Part shown: positions 38,735-51,770 of the stretch, piece by piece
Layout of the letters: every line of letters begins with the position of its first letter
Position numbering within the stretch: position 1 is the stretch's first letter
Source of the DNA: Elysia chlorotica
Lineage: Eukaryota; Mollusca; Gastropoda; Plakobranchidae
Reading direction: 5' to 3'
Length of the DNA: 64,000 bases
NCBI GenBank assembly: GCA_003991915.1
Contig: RQTK01000028.1
Span: 57,903 to 121,902 of the forward strand
Translations under genes and position numbers: made by a program
Notes under the pieces: generated by a model
The model's database searches: none
The model's input: only the letters and a program-made list of their open reading frames with translations
Told to the model about the DNA's origin: nothing

Positions 38735-39662
38735 TTAACAGTTCGACGTTATGAATTGTAGACCTTTTAAAACATAAAGGAATAGTAATGGACATACATG
38801 TAATTGCTTTAGCCTTTGTATGAAAGTGAATATTTCAATGACAAAAAAAAAAGAAAGATAAAAATTGTCAAATTCAAGCCAAGACGGAAGGAAAGGAAGA
38901 AAATGACAAGAAAGAAGCAAAGCTAACTAGTCTAAAGAGGAAGCGGAGGAGAGTTTTAAGCTTAACCTTTTTTCGTCGGTGGGATGAAAGACATAGAGAA
39001 CAGAGAAGGCAATGAGAGAACGATAGAAGAACAGAGAGAGAGTCAGATAGTGAGAGTGGGGAAAGGGGGGGGTTAGAAATAATATGGTCAATTATCAGCG
39101 GGCCAGTTTTTCACCTGGACGAAACCCATTAGCGGGCGGGAAGACAGTAACATAACCGTGCAAGCTCAATCAACAAACCGGGCCGAGCTATGTTCGCTGG
39201 CGTTAACTCAACTAGAGATAACCTAAAAGTAGAACAAAAAACAAAAAATCGCGGGGCAGCAATTAAATCGTATTCTTATTTATTTACTTTTTTTTTGTCT
39301 TCTGGGTATTTCAGCAATTATGAATAGTCAGAACAAAGTTATAAAAAGGAGATTGAGAACCTTTGAGATATGAAGATAATTACAATACAGAAGGGAAAAG
39401 AGAATAGCAATATTTTGGCCATATGGAAAGAAATGAGAGTTTATAAAAGAAGATCGTTGACGGAAAGTTAGAGGGTAAACCGTAAACGCGGTATGAACCT
39501 CTACCAGCGTCACCTGCGACATGAAACACCGAATAGCAGAGAACTGACGACCATTTCCAATGGCGACGGAGTGAAGACATTTCCTGTCTCAAACCTCATC
39601 TCCTCCAGCTTGGCACAATGTCCTCTCTTCATGGCGTAAATTGATGGGTTTCTGTAAAAACC

Positions 39663-39865
39663 GGGGGGCGCGGTAGTCATGTGGTAGAACACCGGCTTTC
39701 GACGCAGGAGGTCTGTGGTTCGAGCCCTGGCGATTTCGCCCCCTACTGGTTGGATCGATATCATTCTAATGTGACATAAAATCGTCATACATCAATATTG
39801 TGAGGCCGTCCACAATACAACATATATAGTGCTGATATTGGACATCGTACTCAACGCAACTTAAT
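39663..39865 (+). mobile_element. tRNA-derived SINE, near full length
   Basis: Head ggggggcgcggtagtcatgtgg, B box gtggttcgagccctgg, cccctactggttgg, then caatacaacatatatagtgc and the tail ttggacatcgtactcaacgc. Confidence 0.8.
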
Positions 39866-39892
39866 TCTATTCTGTAAAACCCAAGGCCAGCA

Positions 39893-39965
39893 CCTAGACT
39901 ACATCACGGACGGATCTCAGACTCACGTCTGACAATTTTACGTGCTGCCGGTGCAACACAGTCTT
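39893..39965 (-). mobile_element. SINE internal fragment
   Basis: gactcacgtctgacaatttt and acgtgctgcc match the SINE body. Confidence 0.55.
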
Positions 39966-40590
39966 GATTGTGGGTCGCAAGTACAACGCCGCAGTAGCTT
40001 TCTCGTCGTAATCATCGTATATATCTTAAGTCGAGTAATAAGCTTATCACAACGTTGTACTTACGACTCTAAGAGACAGAGAAACCAGGACTTCTTGCTC
40101 AGCCGGTTACAGTGTAATGAATACTTATTTATTTTTACGGTAACATAAAGTCACAATATGGCAAAAAAGACTATAAATTACAAGACTCAAAAGAGTAATT
40201 TGAATTCATAAAATGGCCAATAACTCTTCATAGCTAACTAACTCTTTTTTTTTAAATGGGACATGGGGAATAAAATATCTGCAGTAAAACAAAACGTTGC
40301 GTTTATCTGAAGTAAATGCCAAAAGTTTCCACCGATCAGAGTACTAGAACGTGTGTTTTCAAGGTCAAAGGTCAGCGAGTTGGATTTTTTAAAATGTATT
40401 TAAAAATAAAAACACATTAAACTAACCCTATAAGTCAACTCTTTCAGCCCTAGACTATGAATTTGGACCTCGGATATAGCGAAGTAAATAGGCCAGCTTC
40501 GAAACTTCCGTTACGTCCCAGATTTCGTTACAGGCAAGATCGTAATAAACACAACAAACTTGACTCTCTAGGAGTTTAATTTAGTAGCAG

Positions 40591-40656
40591 TAATAATAAT
40601 AAATAATAATAATAATAATAATAATAGTAATAGTAATAATAATAATGATAATAAAT

Positions 40657-40687
<31 letters not shown>
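40591..40687. repeat. (AAT)n microsatellite
   Basis: Interrupted AAT run of about 97 bases. Confidence 0.9.
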
Positions 40688-40688
<1 letters not shown>

Positions 40689-41250
40689 AGTTTATTTATA
40701 GAGCGTCATATCCAATAAACTCAGCTCATGGCGCTATTTACACATTAAAATCTCAATTAAAAATAATACAATTTTGACATAGTGACATAAAACACGGATA
40801 ATAACACACGTCATAGCAGTACAAACAAAAAGAATTAATTCATTAATTCATACAAGAACATGATTTGCATACATAATTAAGCTAAGCGGTCGAAAACACA
40901 GACAGCGAAAAAAATATAAAGGCACTACGCGAATAATGCCCCATCCCAAAATGGAGTTGAACAGTATAATTACAGTGACCAAGTATTTTTTTTAAGCCTA
41001 CTAGTTTTATCATGTGTAAAAAATATATCACAGTACATACATTTTTCCGATTGTCTATGAAAATCATTCTTTTTTTCATTCATTATATTTGTTTATTCTT
41101 TATTCTGACTATTATCAATATTGTTATTTAACATCGAATTCCCTTATGACTATGACCGATCCTCTCACCATCTTTATAATAGGAGGGCAATTATGCCACT
41201 TTGAAAATGACAATAAGGATTTAGCTATATCGGTTTCTTTCGATTAGTTT

Positions 41251-41486
41251 GCTTGTTGCTTAATGCCGAGCGTTAGCACTATATAGGCTATATTGCGGAC
41301 GAGTGCCAAGACTAACGTCTTACAATTTTACTTGCTGCCACATAGAGACAGTGCGGGAAGACCTTGACTTCTGTCTCAGTCGACAACTCTAAACTGAGAT
41401 CGACACAGTCAGGAGAGGAGAATCGGGGACCTCCCTATAAGGAAACCAACGCCCTACCAATGGCATCAGTTCGCCCCCTCCCCCCT
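41251..41486 (-). mobile_element. tRNA-derived SINE, diverged
   Basis: cactatataggctatattg, aagactaacgtcttacaatt and cagtgcggg, ending in tcgccccctccccc. The head is diverged. Confidence 0.7.
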
Positions 41487-41544
41487 CCCGCGGAAAATGG
41501 AGGAGGGAAAGAGGGATGGGACGCGGCTACCTGAAACTGTGTCT

Positions 41545-41779
41545 GGTATCCTCTACCGAAAGCTCAACTAACCTGAGGTCAAGGAAGTAAGAGAAAATGG
41601 GACGTTAAATTATTTCTTATTTCCCCTCAGACAAAGCGTTGGATATCGTGTGTCATCATGGTTTATGTGCAAATAACAGTCATCACAGGGGTTAACACTT
41701 CGATAATACCATGAAAATACGTTTTATCGGATAGAGTACCTGTTACAGCCTTCTAAGATACGCGTGTATGTTGCAGAAG

Positions 41780-41783
<4 letters not shown>
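41545..41783. repeat. Local duplication unit D, copy 2
   Basis: Direct duplicate of 38265-38503, 3.3 kb away, also followed by a GA tract. Confidence 0.85.
41623..41691 (-). repeat. Short conserved element X, copy 8
   Basis: 69 bp, inside duplication unit D copy 2. Confidence 0.8.
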
Positions 41784-41837
<54 letters not shown>

Positions 41838-41852
41838 GACAGACAGACAGAG
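41783..41852. repeat. (GA)n/(GACA)n microsatellite
   Basis: GA run passing into GACA repeats. Confidence 0.9.
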
Positions 41853-42299
41853 CAACTTCCAACTCGTACAATTTCACCCACAGGTAGTTCTTAATATTGG
41901 CATTAGAATTACAGGTGCGGTATAAAACTAAACAAACTGGAGACAGATGCAATGTATGAGGTCAATAGACAAGTCTTCTGTCGAAGGGCACCTTTCTTGC
42001 TAATAGTTTAGGGGCTGGGGTACACCGGTACAGGCGCGAGATAGTTGAAAAACGCCGATATGTGGTCGTTGGTGAGCAAACATGTGGGCAGACAAGCCAG
42101 AATCAGGTGCAGTTCTCGGGTGGGTCAGCGTGATCCCAAAGCCCTGTCTGTCTGATGTCACTGCCAGAAATAAGCGGTGCCCCGTAGTAAGGGGATATGT
42201 CAGTATGAGCAAAGGTTAGAATTGGGTTGCTCATGCCCATGATGGGGAATAAGCTCATTCTAGTTGATTGCCTTCCACATTATCATTAATGATCCTATA

Positions 42300-42445
42300 C
42301 GGCAACGGGTGTACAAAGCGTGTATACCAGGACTTGTCTCAGCCGGTCACATACTGAAAAAGCCCCAACCAATTATAAGGGTCGAACCCACGTAGGTGAT
42401 CCGCGAAATTCCCGATTAGGTGTCTAGCGCTCTGCCACAGAGCAA
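42300..42445 (-). mobile_element. SINE head fragment
   Basis: cttgtctcagccggtcacat, B-box-like gggtcgaaccc and an A-box-like gctctgccaca (- strand sense). Confidence 0.6.
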
Positions 42446-42783
42446 GGTCGAATTCTAGAGAGAAGGATCTGAAGACTATTTCTTTCATGGAAAGATTGAA
42501 CTGATTAAGACCATTCTCTAGATAATGCACAAGTTGTTCTTTGTTTGTGTTTTAAATGTTTTCTCTTTTCAAATTTTAAGGTAGTCTTTAAAATGACAAA
42601 AAAGTGCAAAGTTGGCCATGTCCACTTTTTGTGTGCCAATAGTCCCCCACCCAATTCTCTTTTAGAAACAGTTGGCTTCATAGTCATATATCCACTAGAA
42701 GTCTGTCAAATTAAGTTTTTGTACTGCTAGGTATGCATATCAACTGGTATAAACAATGGGATATCGCTTAGTAACCCCCCCTG

Positions 42784-43038
42784 ATGTTGTTGGGTTGGTT
42801 TAACGTCCAACAGCAGCACTGACTATATAGGCTATATTGTGGACGGGCCCCAAGACGGACGTCTGACAATTTTATGTGCTGCTACACACGAGACAGGGCG
42901 GGGATACCATGACTCCTGTCTCAGCCAGTCATATTATACCGACACCGACCCAACCAGTAGGGAACGCAACAGCCAGGATTCGAACTAGGGACATTTTGCG
43001 TCGGAAGCCGATGTTCTACCCTTGGACCAGTAACACCC
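42784..43038 (-). mobile_element. tRNA-derived SINE, full length
   Basis: From gttgttgggttggtttaacg (3' tail) through ctatattgtggacgggcccc and actcctgtctcagccagtc to B-box aggattcgaacta and head gcgtcggaagccgatgttct. Confidence 0.85.
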
Positions 43039-43039
43039 C

Positions 43040-45310
43040 TGAAATAACAGCTAAAACACACCAGCAAAGAATAAAAAAGAAGCAAAACACAGCTGTGAAG
43101 AAAGGCTTCTTGGATGAAACATTTGAAGCACAGGTAGAAATCCACACAAACGGAGAATTTTGGACGTATGTACGTATGTGAAAAAAGCACGCCAGACTAG
43201 TTTTCTTTGATTTCTTCAAATTTTATTTGTTCGGCTTCTAAAAAAATGTTTTTGCATGATATTTCCATAACCACTTTTTCAAATGATCTGAAATTGTGGA
43301 TGCTGTTTCTTGAGTCCTTGTGCAGAACCTCAACCATCAAAAGGCGATCTAGTTAGTGAAGTGTGTGATAAATAATTGTTTTCTCTTACAGTACATGCGA
43401 ACAAAAATGACAAAAATATCTGTTTACAGATTTGTGTCCTTTTCACACATTTTATATTGCACTAAAATACACTCTGGTTGGTGTAGCTTCTAGAGTAACA
43501 ATAACTAAACCACCATTTTAAATTTCAGATAGCTAGCCCTTTTATCAAAGAAAAATGTTCTATTATTGTCTTAGTCTATCGGCGGCCATATCGGGTGCCT
43601 AATTTGTATATCTGACTTTTTTTTTCTCTCCAAAAAACCACGATTTTCTTTGTACATTAATTTTGTGGGGCGGTTAAGTAATCTCAACCATAGTCGGCAT
43701 AAAAAATTATTACTAAATAACTAGACAAAAGCACCACATCGTGATCTTTTAGCTCAAGCATAGTTATTTTTGAAAGCTGTGAATCGAACTTTTTTTTTTT
43801 TTGGTGGTTTTTTTTTATTTTTATAACCGCCCTGATTTCGATTCATTTAAATCAGTGGTGTAGACATACATCCAGTTTGACGCACATCAATAGCGTATAG
43901 AGGGTTTGTGGTACATTCGTTAGAGGATGGCGTACTCACACCCACTGGACAAATTAATTTAGGGTTGTTTTATCGAGGCTAGAGCTAGGATTGGAAACCG
44001 TCTCGTTATTGCAGGGCCTCTAGTACAACAAGAAAGTAAGACGAATCAAAGGACCACATTCTAGGAGCCTGTGCAGTTTCTTCACTTCTTGGTCGGGACC
44101 ATCATAATGAAAATCCGGCTTACACAGACGCTGCATTTAAATCTAATGCCACACGGGTTTTTTTTTTAATCACACGATATCCTTGCAAAAAGTAAAATTT
44201 AAGACACATGCAGTTTGACACCAAAGGTATGATCTAACTCCCAATACAGCGATTGACACATAACCAAAAAATATGAGAATCCAAGACAAAGACCGACTGC
44301 ATACAGTTTAATGCTTCCGCGGGTTAATAAATCAACTGATAGATTGGGCGGAAGACAAAGAGATCTGTATGATAGAAGGAGAAAGAAAGAAAAAAAAAGA
44401 ACAGCCAACGGGGGGGCCCACGTCAGCTGCAAACACCGGGTACTGAGAGAGGCGAGCCTGGGAGTCAGAGCGGGCTCGGTGCTGGGAAGGAAGGGAACTC
44501 AGACAAAAACACACAGAATAAACATAACATTGTATCTTTACCGCGATGTTAAGATCTAGCCAAAAGGAAACCCAAGGGGGGAGAAAAGAGAAATAGCAAA
44601 TTTCTTTTCCTCCAATGTGGGCCGGGTGGTGAGAGATGGGTTGACTAAGGCATATAAGCGATTCAAACCCAGGAACTATAGACAAGACGGTGGAACAAAA
44701 AGGTGTGTCCGTGTATGTGGGGGTGGGGGGAGAGGTGTAGATTGATGATGTGTAATCCTTTAGATATCAAATGATATTACAATTCGAAATATAAAATTTA
44801 AAAAGTTCTTAATCTACTCTTAATCTTATTGCAAAATCATCATTGAAGCACACGTTATCCCTACCTGGCAGGGGAGCAAGCTAGTTATTTTATTATTGAT
44901 TTTTTTTTTTTTTTAGATAAACCAACCGCCAGCGAACTCAACTAGCAATATTATTTTATCGTGTGTATCACAAATAACGCCAACGCTCGCACGTCGACTG
45001 TCCCCTTATTTTTTATACGGTGAAAGGAAGAAGAAAAAAAAATAGTCACCAAATTTAAGCCGAACAAATTAATAATTATTGCGACGCCATCCAATCGTAG
45101 GCAGTGAACGGCGACAGAACTTGTCGATTACTAACGACCAATGATAAACTTTCATTGACTGCATTTTTCAACCATTCAAGTCGTATTTGTGCCTTTCAAT
45201 GTCATGGAATCACCACTTTCAAATTGACTCACATAAACAGGGTGCACCGAAATCCCTAACTAGAATTAAATACAGAATATAATAAAATTTGGACACTTAA
45301 TGGAAAGAAA
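43040..45310. other. Non-coding intergenic DNA
   Basis: No recognised gene or repeat beyond short homopolymers. Confidence 0.5.
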
Positions 45311-45314
45311 GAAA

Positions 45315-45317
<3 letters not shown>

Positions 45318-45372
<55 letters not shown>
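45318..45372. repeat. (GA)n microsatellite
   Basis: Nearly pure GA run. Confidence 0.95.
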
Positions 45373-45376
<4 letters not shown>

Positions 45377-48300
45377 GGAGAGAGGTGGACTGAACGCTGA
45401 GAGAAGAGAGGGTGAAAGGGGAGACTGGTTTTGCACTACTTATTAATGCAACGCACGCACTATCGGTTACACACACACACTCCATTAAAGAAAACAGTTG
45501 AGTTGTATTGAGAGTATCATAGACGTAGACGGCAAGATAAATAAATTAGATGACACTTTAATCACTATAACCTGTTATAAAATTAAACTACTGATCGGCC
45601 GGCCATTGCAAGACGCGAACTGACGCAAATGAGATCAATGATCTCCCAATGGCGAAGTCCGCTGGGATGAACGGGCCGCGGGATCCTCGCACTATCTCGT
45701 GTGTGGCATGGCAGCACAAACAGTTGTCAGACGTTCATGGTAGGGATCGTCACCAAATATGATCCTCCTTGAAAACCTAACCGAGAGCCCCTCTCAAACA
45801 AAAAACAGCTAATGCAGGGTAATTATAGATTTGAAATGGAAATGGGCACAGTGTTAATTGTTGACAAGTGGTACGCAAATAGGAAAAGTGTGGCTAGTAA
45901 CTTAACTGTGTTAAAAATGGAAGCTCTACATGTACTTCATTTTGGCGAAATTTTCTATTCTCTGTATAATAAGTTGCGAACCAAAGTGAAACTTTTAAGG
46001 TAAATTGGATTTGATAAACGTGTAAGGTAAACAGCATGTAGCTTTAACACCCACAGACGCCGCTCATCGCAACCTCATCTATCAGGCTCATAATGCAACA
46101 ACCATCTAGATATAGGGTATTAAGTACAACTGTGGAGTAAGCTAAGACCCCAGGCTGTGGCTACTTTTTAACTCTCCAAAAGAACCCTCAGTTTGAGGTC
46201 CAAGTTGATGGCACCGATGCATTTCCTACACCTTGACTCCAAAGAATTAGGAGTACATGTATAGTCAAATAAATGTACGGCTAAGGTGAAGACATAAAAG
46301 GTGCTGGATTCATTATTCTGTGCTGTAAGGTGTACCGGTATGCCAGATGTATTTTTTCCTAAGCTTTTTGGTGCTTATCTTGTGGACCCGCTAAGACAGC
46401 CGGTGGGCAGATTGTTAACCTCTAACTCAAACAAAATAGTTTACACAGGCAAAGACTGCGGCTAGCACCACACACTGTCCCCACAGACTGTGTTTTAGGC
46501 ATGTACTATGATGTAGCACTTTTTCTGTTACGGTTCCAGAAATCTGCCACGGTTGGAATGATAAGGGGAATGAAGAAACTGACCAAGCTCCCTGTCCGGA
46601 GACCCTTCATTTATTGTGCTTAACTCGGGTAATAATGAATAGGCTAAGAAGACTGCTTAGCGCTATGCAGTCATCAAGGTGGGAGAGGGGGGAGGGAGAA
46701 CGGGAACAAGAGGGACGAGAGACGGAGAGCGAAAGGGGGAGAGAAAGATAGGTTGATAGATAGAGAGAGAGAGGGAGCGGGAGCCTTCTAAGCGTCCGGA
46801 TAACTGAAGTGATAGAAAGTAAGGTAGTTCCATTGACATACAAAACAAATTAACCACGATTTACTTCCAAAATCTAATAGCTCAACACAACTCATGATTA
46901 CACATGTAACTGAATGACCAAGGATCGCTAATTATGGGAGGGGGTACTTGGCTGTAATTACAGGTAGCCAAGTCGCACGGGGTGACAGTCTGATGGGTCT
47001 AATCTATTCAGCCCAACAGTGGGTCAAAGCGCATTGTGTGAATCAGGCTCTAGATTAGTGCGGGTCGAGCGTGAAAGGGGGTAGCCGAATTAATGCGTTT
47101 ATTCAAACAGCCCAAGAAGGTCGGAATACGTGGTTGCAAAGAACACAGTCCGAAATCAAATACATTCCGAAACGTCCTCTCGCTCCATCATTGTTATACT
47201 TTAAGTATAGAAGCTATTATTTATAACGAAGTGACAACGGTCAAAGTAGTAGTAACAGCAGCAAAGGTGGCAACGGTGCTATTAGCAGCAGTGGTGGTGG
47301 TTTTGGTGGTGGAAGGTGATAGCGGTGATGATGATGGTAGTGGTAATGGTATAGCTGAGAATCTGAATGATAAATAGTGAGGGGTATTTTTATGCACCGG
47401 CGGCGTCAGAATTGAAAACTGATTGCTCATGCCTGAATGATGTGTTAACGAATCACTCCAATGGAAAGATACAAAAAGTAATTAAATCTGCAGGACCTTG
47501 TAATGCACTAAGATATTTTGAGTTTGAACGCAAAATGGCGACTATTAATGTATTAAAATATCATACATATATGTGCAGTAACTTTAGAGAAAAACAAAAA
47601 AGTTGCCAAGATATTGATAACAGCAAGATAGGGTGAAACAATTGTAATAATAACAACCAGTAGAAAATGAAATCCGACAAATAAGTTTGACCCGATCGTG
47701 GTTCGAACCAGGAGCCTCCGTATTAGAAGGTAAGGACGCCAGCTGAACCCCAAATAACAATGACAACAAACCAATGTCAATCCATTGTGTCTTTCCCATG
47801 TCAATCAGACAGTGCACGTTCCAGTACAAACATGTACACGTCTGGTATTATAGAAACCCACAGCACTAGAGGCCCAGTTATGGAGTACACTGTAAAGTGT
47901 AAAGCGGTTCGAGTTCAATGTCCTAACAAGACAGGACACCGCCGCTTGACCGATGGCTGCCGGTCCCTGAACAGAAATGTCCATGATCGATGAGGGGCGG
48001 CTGTCTGTGTTGGTCACCTGCTATTTGAGCGATTCGGCTTGCTATTCTAATGAGTGCAGTTATAATTTAAACGAGGGCGCAACGAGTCAAACATTTAGGA
48101 TAGATCAAATACATCGCCTCTCAAATTCGTTCACCACTAAATTGTGCTTAAAATCGTTGGTGTTGGGCTTCATTTTGTCGCTGTTTGTCTTTGTTGGTGT
48201 TTCTTGATATTTTTTTGCTGCTACGCGCTGTTGTAAATTAATTAGCAACTATTGTGGAAATACACATGGTCAAAACATCAAGGATATATATGAAACAAGT

Positions 48301-48630
48301 GAACGTAACAACCTACGTTCTACCATAACTTTATAAGAGCCTACTTTATACATGACAAGCAAATTTGGCTGCCAAACCCCAGGGGCGGTGGTGAAAACTG
48401 TTTCTGAACACAGAAAAACAACACACCCATCAAACTGGCGAGATGGGAAAAACAGGCAAAACACAAGGGAAGTGGGGGGAGGTGTCGATTGATAAGAGGG
48501 AGAGATAGATAAAGAGAACTCGGGAGAACATGATGCCAATGTTACCTGCGATCTTATCTGAACATTAAATTTGTGTCGTTAAATCCGTTCCTATTTACAG
48601 GCAATCGTGTTTCTTTTTATTATTATTATA
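45373..48630. other. Non-coding intergenic DNA
   Basis: No recognised gene. Imperfect GA-rich stretch at 46680-46780. A tRNA-like head on the - strand at about 47695-47758 (B-box-like ctggttcgaacc) may be another SINE remnant. Confidence 0.5.
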
Positions 48631-48638
48631 ATTATTAT

Positions 48639-48824
<186 letters not shown>

Positions 48825-49500
48825 ATGCAAAGATGAATTGAGGAGGATTAAGTTTACCAAGATGATGCAAAAACATATATGTTAATAAACGGTTACTGTG
48901 TATATCTCTTCTGTCCTAATTTAAATGTCCAAACATTATACGAGTAGACTTTTCAATTCACTTTCCCTGAAATGTGGGAAAGCTTTTTGGAATACATTTG
49001 ATTTGGGGTGCTTAATTCATGCATGCCAAGTTTCAGGATTTAAATCTTGTATTTATATCAACGTCATAACGTGAATCATCTGAACGCATTTCGACAATAT
49101 TTCTATCAGCTACACCGTCGATGTAAAAGAAAGCGGTCAGTACATTCTCCTGTGCCCACAATCAGGAAAAAGACACGGATAATAAACACATGTTCTCTTA
49201 GTTCACGATACCCATCACAATGAGTTCCCTGAAAGTCTAGAACTGTCCCTCCAGAAGACACTTGGCGGTGAATCGGTCAGCAGTAACAGATATACGCGAT
49301 AGCCGCCGACTGCAACCATACAGAAGGTAAACAAAACATGGACGGTGTAGAGTGTGTTTACAGTATGAAGATAGATCCTAGCCAATGAGGTTAATCATGG
49401 TGATGACCGTAAGAGCTGAGGCGTTCAAAGGCAAAATCATTTATCCTTGAGCAAAAAGGCACGGGCTGCCTAGAACCTTTTGGACCCCCCCCCCCTTTTT
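48825..49500. other. Non-coding DNA, nothing recognised
   Basis: Unique-looking sequence ending in a poly-C/poly-T run at about 49485-49505. Confidence 0.5.
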
Positions 49501-50412
49501 TTTTTCATCGCGAGGTACGTGTATTCGCAAAGATAAGCATACAATTGATTTTCCTAAATAACGATTGACTCATTTGCATCCCCAATGCGAACCCATCACA
49601 ATAACATAAAAACCATGTGTCACAACAACAAACAAAAAAACGCCTGCTGACACCAACAAATTAATAAATTGAAAAGGCAATGGATGAATTTTAATTTGTC
49701 TAAAGAGGCCCACATAATAAACAACTTGCGTGCTAACCCCTGAGCTCGACGGAGAGATACCATCGCAAGTGTCATTAGGATTCACAACCCGGAACGAATC
49801 ATCGACTGCAAACCTTCACCGTGAAGCAAAATTTAATGATAATTAAAAAAGCAGTCTTCGATGTACAGGGTTACTACTTTCTTGACCATGTGACACTCAA
49901 CTTGCCGTTTTGGATCTACAATAAGGTAGCAATTCAAGTTACGTCAACTAGATATGGTTACCTGTATTTCCTTCTAAGTCGTTCTTGGGCGTTTACGTAA
50001 TGCTGTAACTGTCCTAAGTGTTCCTCCGTTGTATTCATGTAGTGTGGTAAAGGATAATTAAAAGTGAAATCCGTCACGGAAACACAGTGACACACTATTT
50101 CTACGCGATGTAGATAGTGTATAACTATAGCGCTAACTCTTCTGTAAGAGGTGAGGGCCATTGTGTAACAGGGACATTAACATCGTGGACCAAAGCAATT
50201 AGCTGGAGACTTGTTTCATCATCATTGATGAGCCTCAACGCGAGAAAGAATTTAGAGATTTTTATTACAGGATTCGCTGATTGTCAGGAGAATAGGCAGG
50301 CCTAACTAAGGGAACAAACTTGAAGCATCAACTTTGAGGGTGGAAGGGGAAGAGAAGAGATCCAAGTTGATGTGTGTGAACAAGCAGTAAAAAATGCTTT
50401 TTAACTCGCTGG
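49501..50412. repeat. Segmental duplication E, copy A
   Basis: catcgcgaggtacgtgtatt to actcgctgga matches 54382-55389 in the same orientation with small indels. Confidence 0.9.
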
Positions 50413-50413
50413 A

Positions 50414-50602
50414 CAAAACCACTATCTATCCCATAGAAGTAGGCTAATCTATTTATAGTTGGTATATTTTCGGCGACCATGCACAACTTACGGCGTGGTG
50501 TGTACATGTCTAAAATGTACAAGAACAGCAACAATATTACTGTTAGATTATAATCTAGAACTAGATTAGATCTAGATATATAGTAGAAGTATCAATAAGG
50601 GC
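50414..50602 (-). repeat. 189-bp inverted repeat, left arm
   Basis: Reverse complement of 51582-51770 with few mismatches. It begins two bases after duplication E copy A ends. A 60-70 residue open frame is kept in both arms but matches nothing I know. Confidence 0.85.
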
Positions 50603-51003
50603 GGGCTGTCTCTCTCTCTCTCTCTCACTTTTTTCTCTCTGTCTTTCTCATTATCTTTTTAATTACGTTTCTAACGGTGTGGCAATGACTTAGATATTTC
50701 AGAGGCAATAATTCAGCGTGAGTCAACCGTTCAAATCTCTGAGAAAATAGACTGTGTGATCCACTCGAACAATAACGATGACCTAGTGACGCCTTTAAAG
50801 CATAGGGCTTTCTAATAGCCCATTGGCTCCGTAAGACTAGGCTAGAGCTATGATTGGACGCCGGTGGAGGATCCCTCACCTATCGCCTTCGTTTACATTA
50901 TGATGGTTTTCGCAGGGTCTTTATACCACAGACCCGAGAAACGAACATTCTCCCTAACTATAACGTCTGGAAGGTTATTAGCAGTGATGGCATTCCAGAG
51001 ATG

Positions 51004-51258
51004 TTGTTGAGTTAGTTGCTTTTAGTCAAACATCTGGCTTTATGTATAGAAAATATTGTGGACATGTCCCAAGACTAACGTCTGACAATTTTACGTGCTG
51101 TCACACACGAGACAGTGCGGGGTGATCTGGACTCTTCCTCAGCCGGTCACATTATACTGACACCGTCCCAAACAGTAGGGAAAGCACCAGCCAGGATTCA
51201 CACTCGGGATCTTTTGCGTCGGAAGCCGATGTTCTACCCCTGGGCCACCGCGCCCCCC
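51004..51258 (-). mobile_element. tRNA-derived SINE, full length
   Basis: gttgagttagttgctttta tail, body with cccaagactaacgtctgac, head gcgtcggaagccgatgttct and gggccaccgcgcccccc. It lies between the arms of the 189-bp inverted repeat. Confidence 0.85.
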
Positions 51259-51581
51259 ATTTCAAAGGTGTATGTGTCGCCCTTGTTATAAAATAACTCC
51301 GTGTGAATCAACCGTTCAAGACTCCAAGAAAACGCAGAGTGCGCAGACCTTGTTATAAGATACAATAAGATGAGATAAGATAATAAACTTTATTGATCCG
51401 CAAACGTATTTTGTTCTGGATTAACAGTACATTAAAAATCTATTTATGGTAACGATAATGGCGGACTTTTGAATCATCTTTAACAAACATAGAAAAGGTA
51501 CTCTATTAACTGTGGATCGAGACGATGTGAATATGATAGTTAAAATAAAAATAAATTACTATACTGTAGGTTACTCATTTT

Positions 51582-51770
51582 GCCCTTATTGATACTTCTA
51601 CTATATATCTAGATCTAATACAGTTCTAGATTATAATCTAACAGTAATATTGTTGCTGTTCTTGTACATTTTTGACATGTACACACTACGCCGTAAGTTG
51701 TGCATGGTCGCCGAAAATATACCAACTATAAATAGATTTGCCTATTTCTATGGAATAGATAGTGGTTTTG
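51582..51770 (+). repeat. 189-bp inverted repeat, right arm
   Basis: Partner of 50414-50602; the arms are separated by 979 bp. Confidence 0.85.

Noticed and set aside
39483..39640. Exon-like open segment on the - strand ending in a possible GTGACG donor, considered as WDR77 exon 1
   Set aside because: The peptide does not resemble the MEP50 N-terminus, the phase is wrong for the next exon, and it adjoins SINE sequence.
42876..43181. Open frames with RIRTRDLLRRKPMFYPW-like peptides recurring at 36951, 39510, 42876 and 53525
   Set aside because: These are translations of the tRNA-derived SINE head, not a protein family.
47695..47758. Possible tRNA gene (- strand)
   Set aside because: A B-box-like ggttcgaacc is present but no convincing acceptor stem or cloverleaf; more likely a SINE head.
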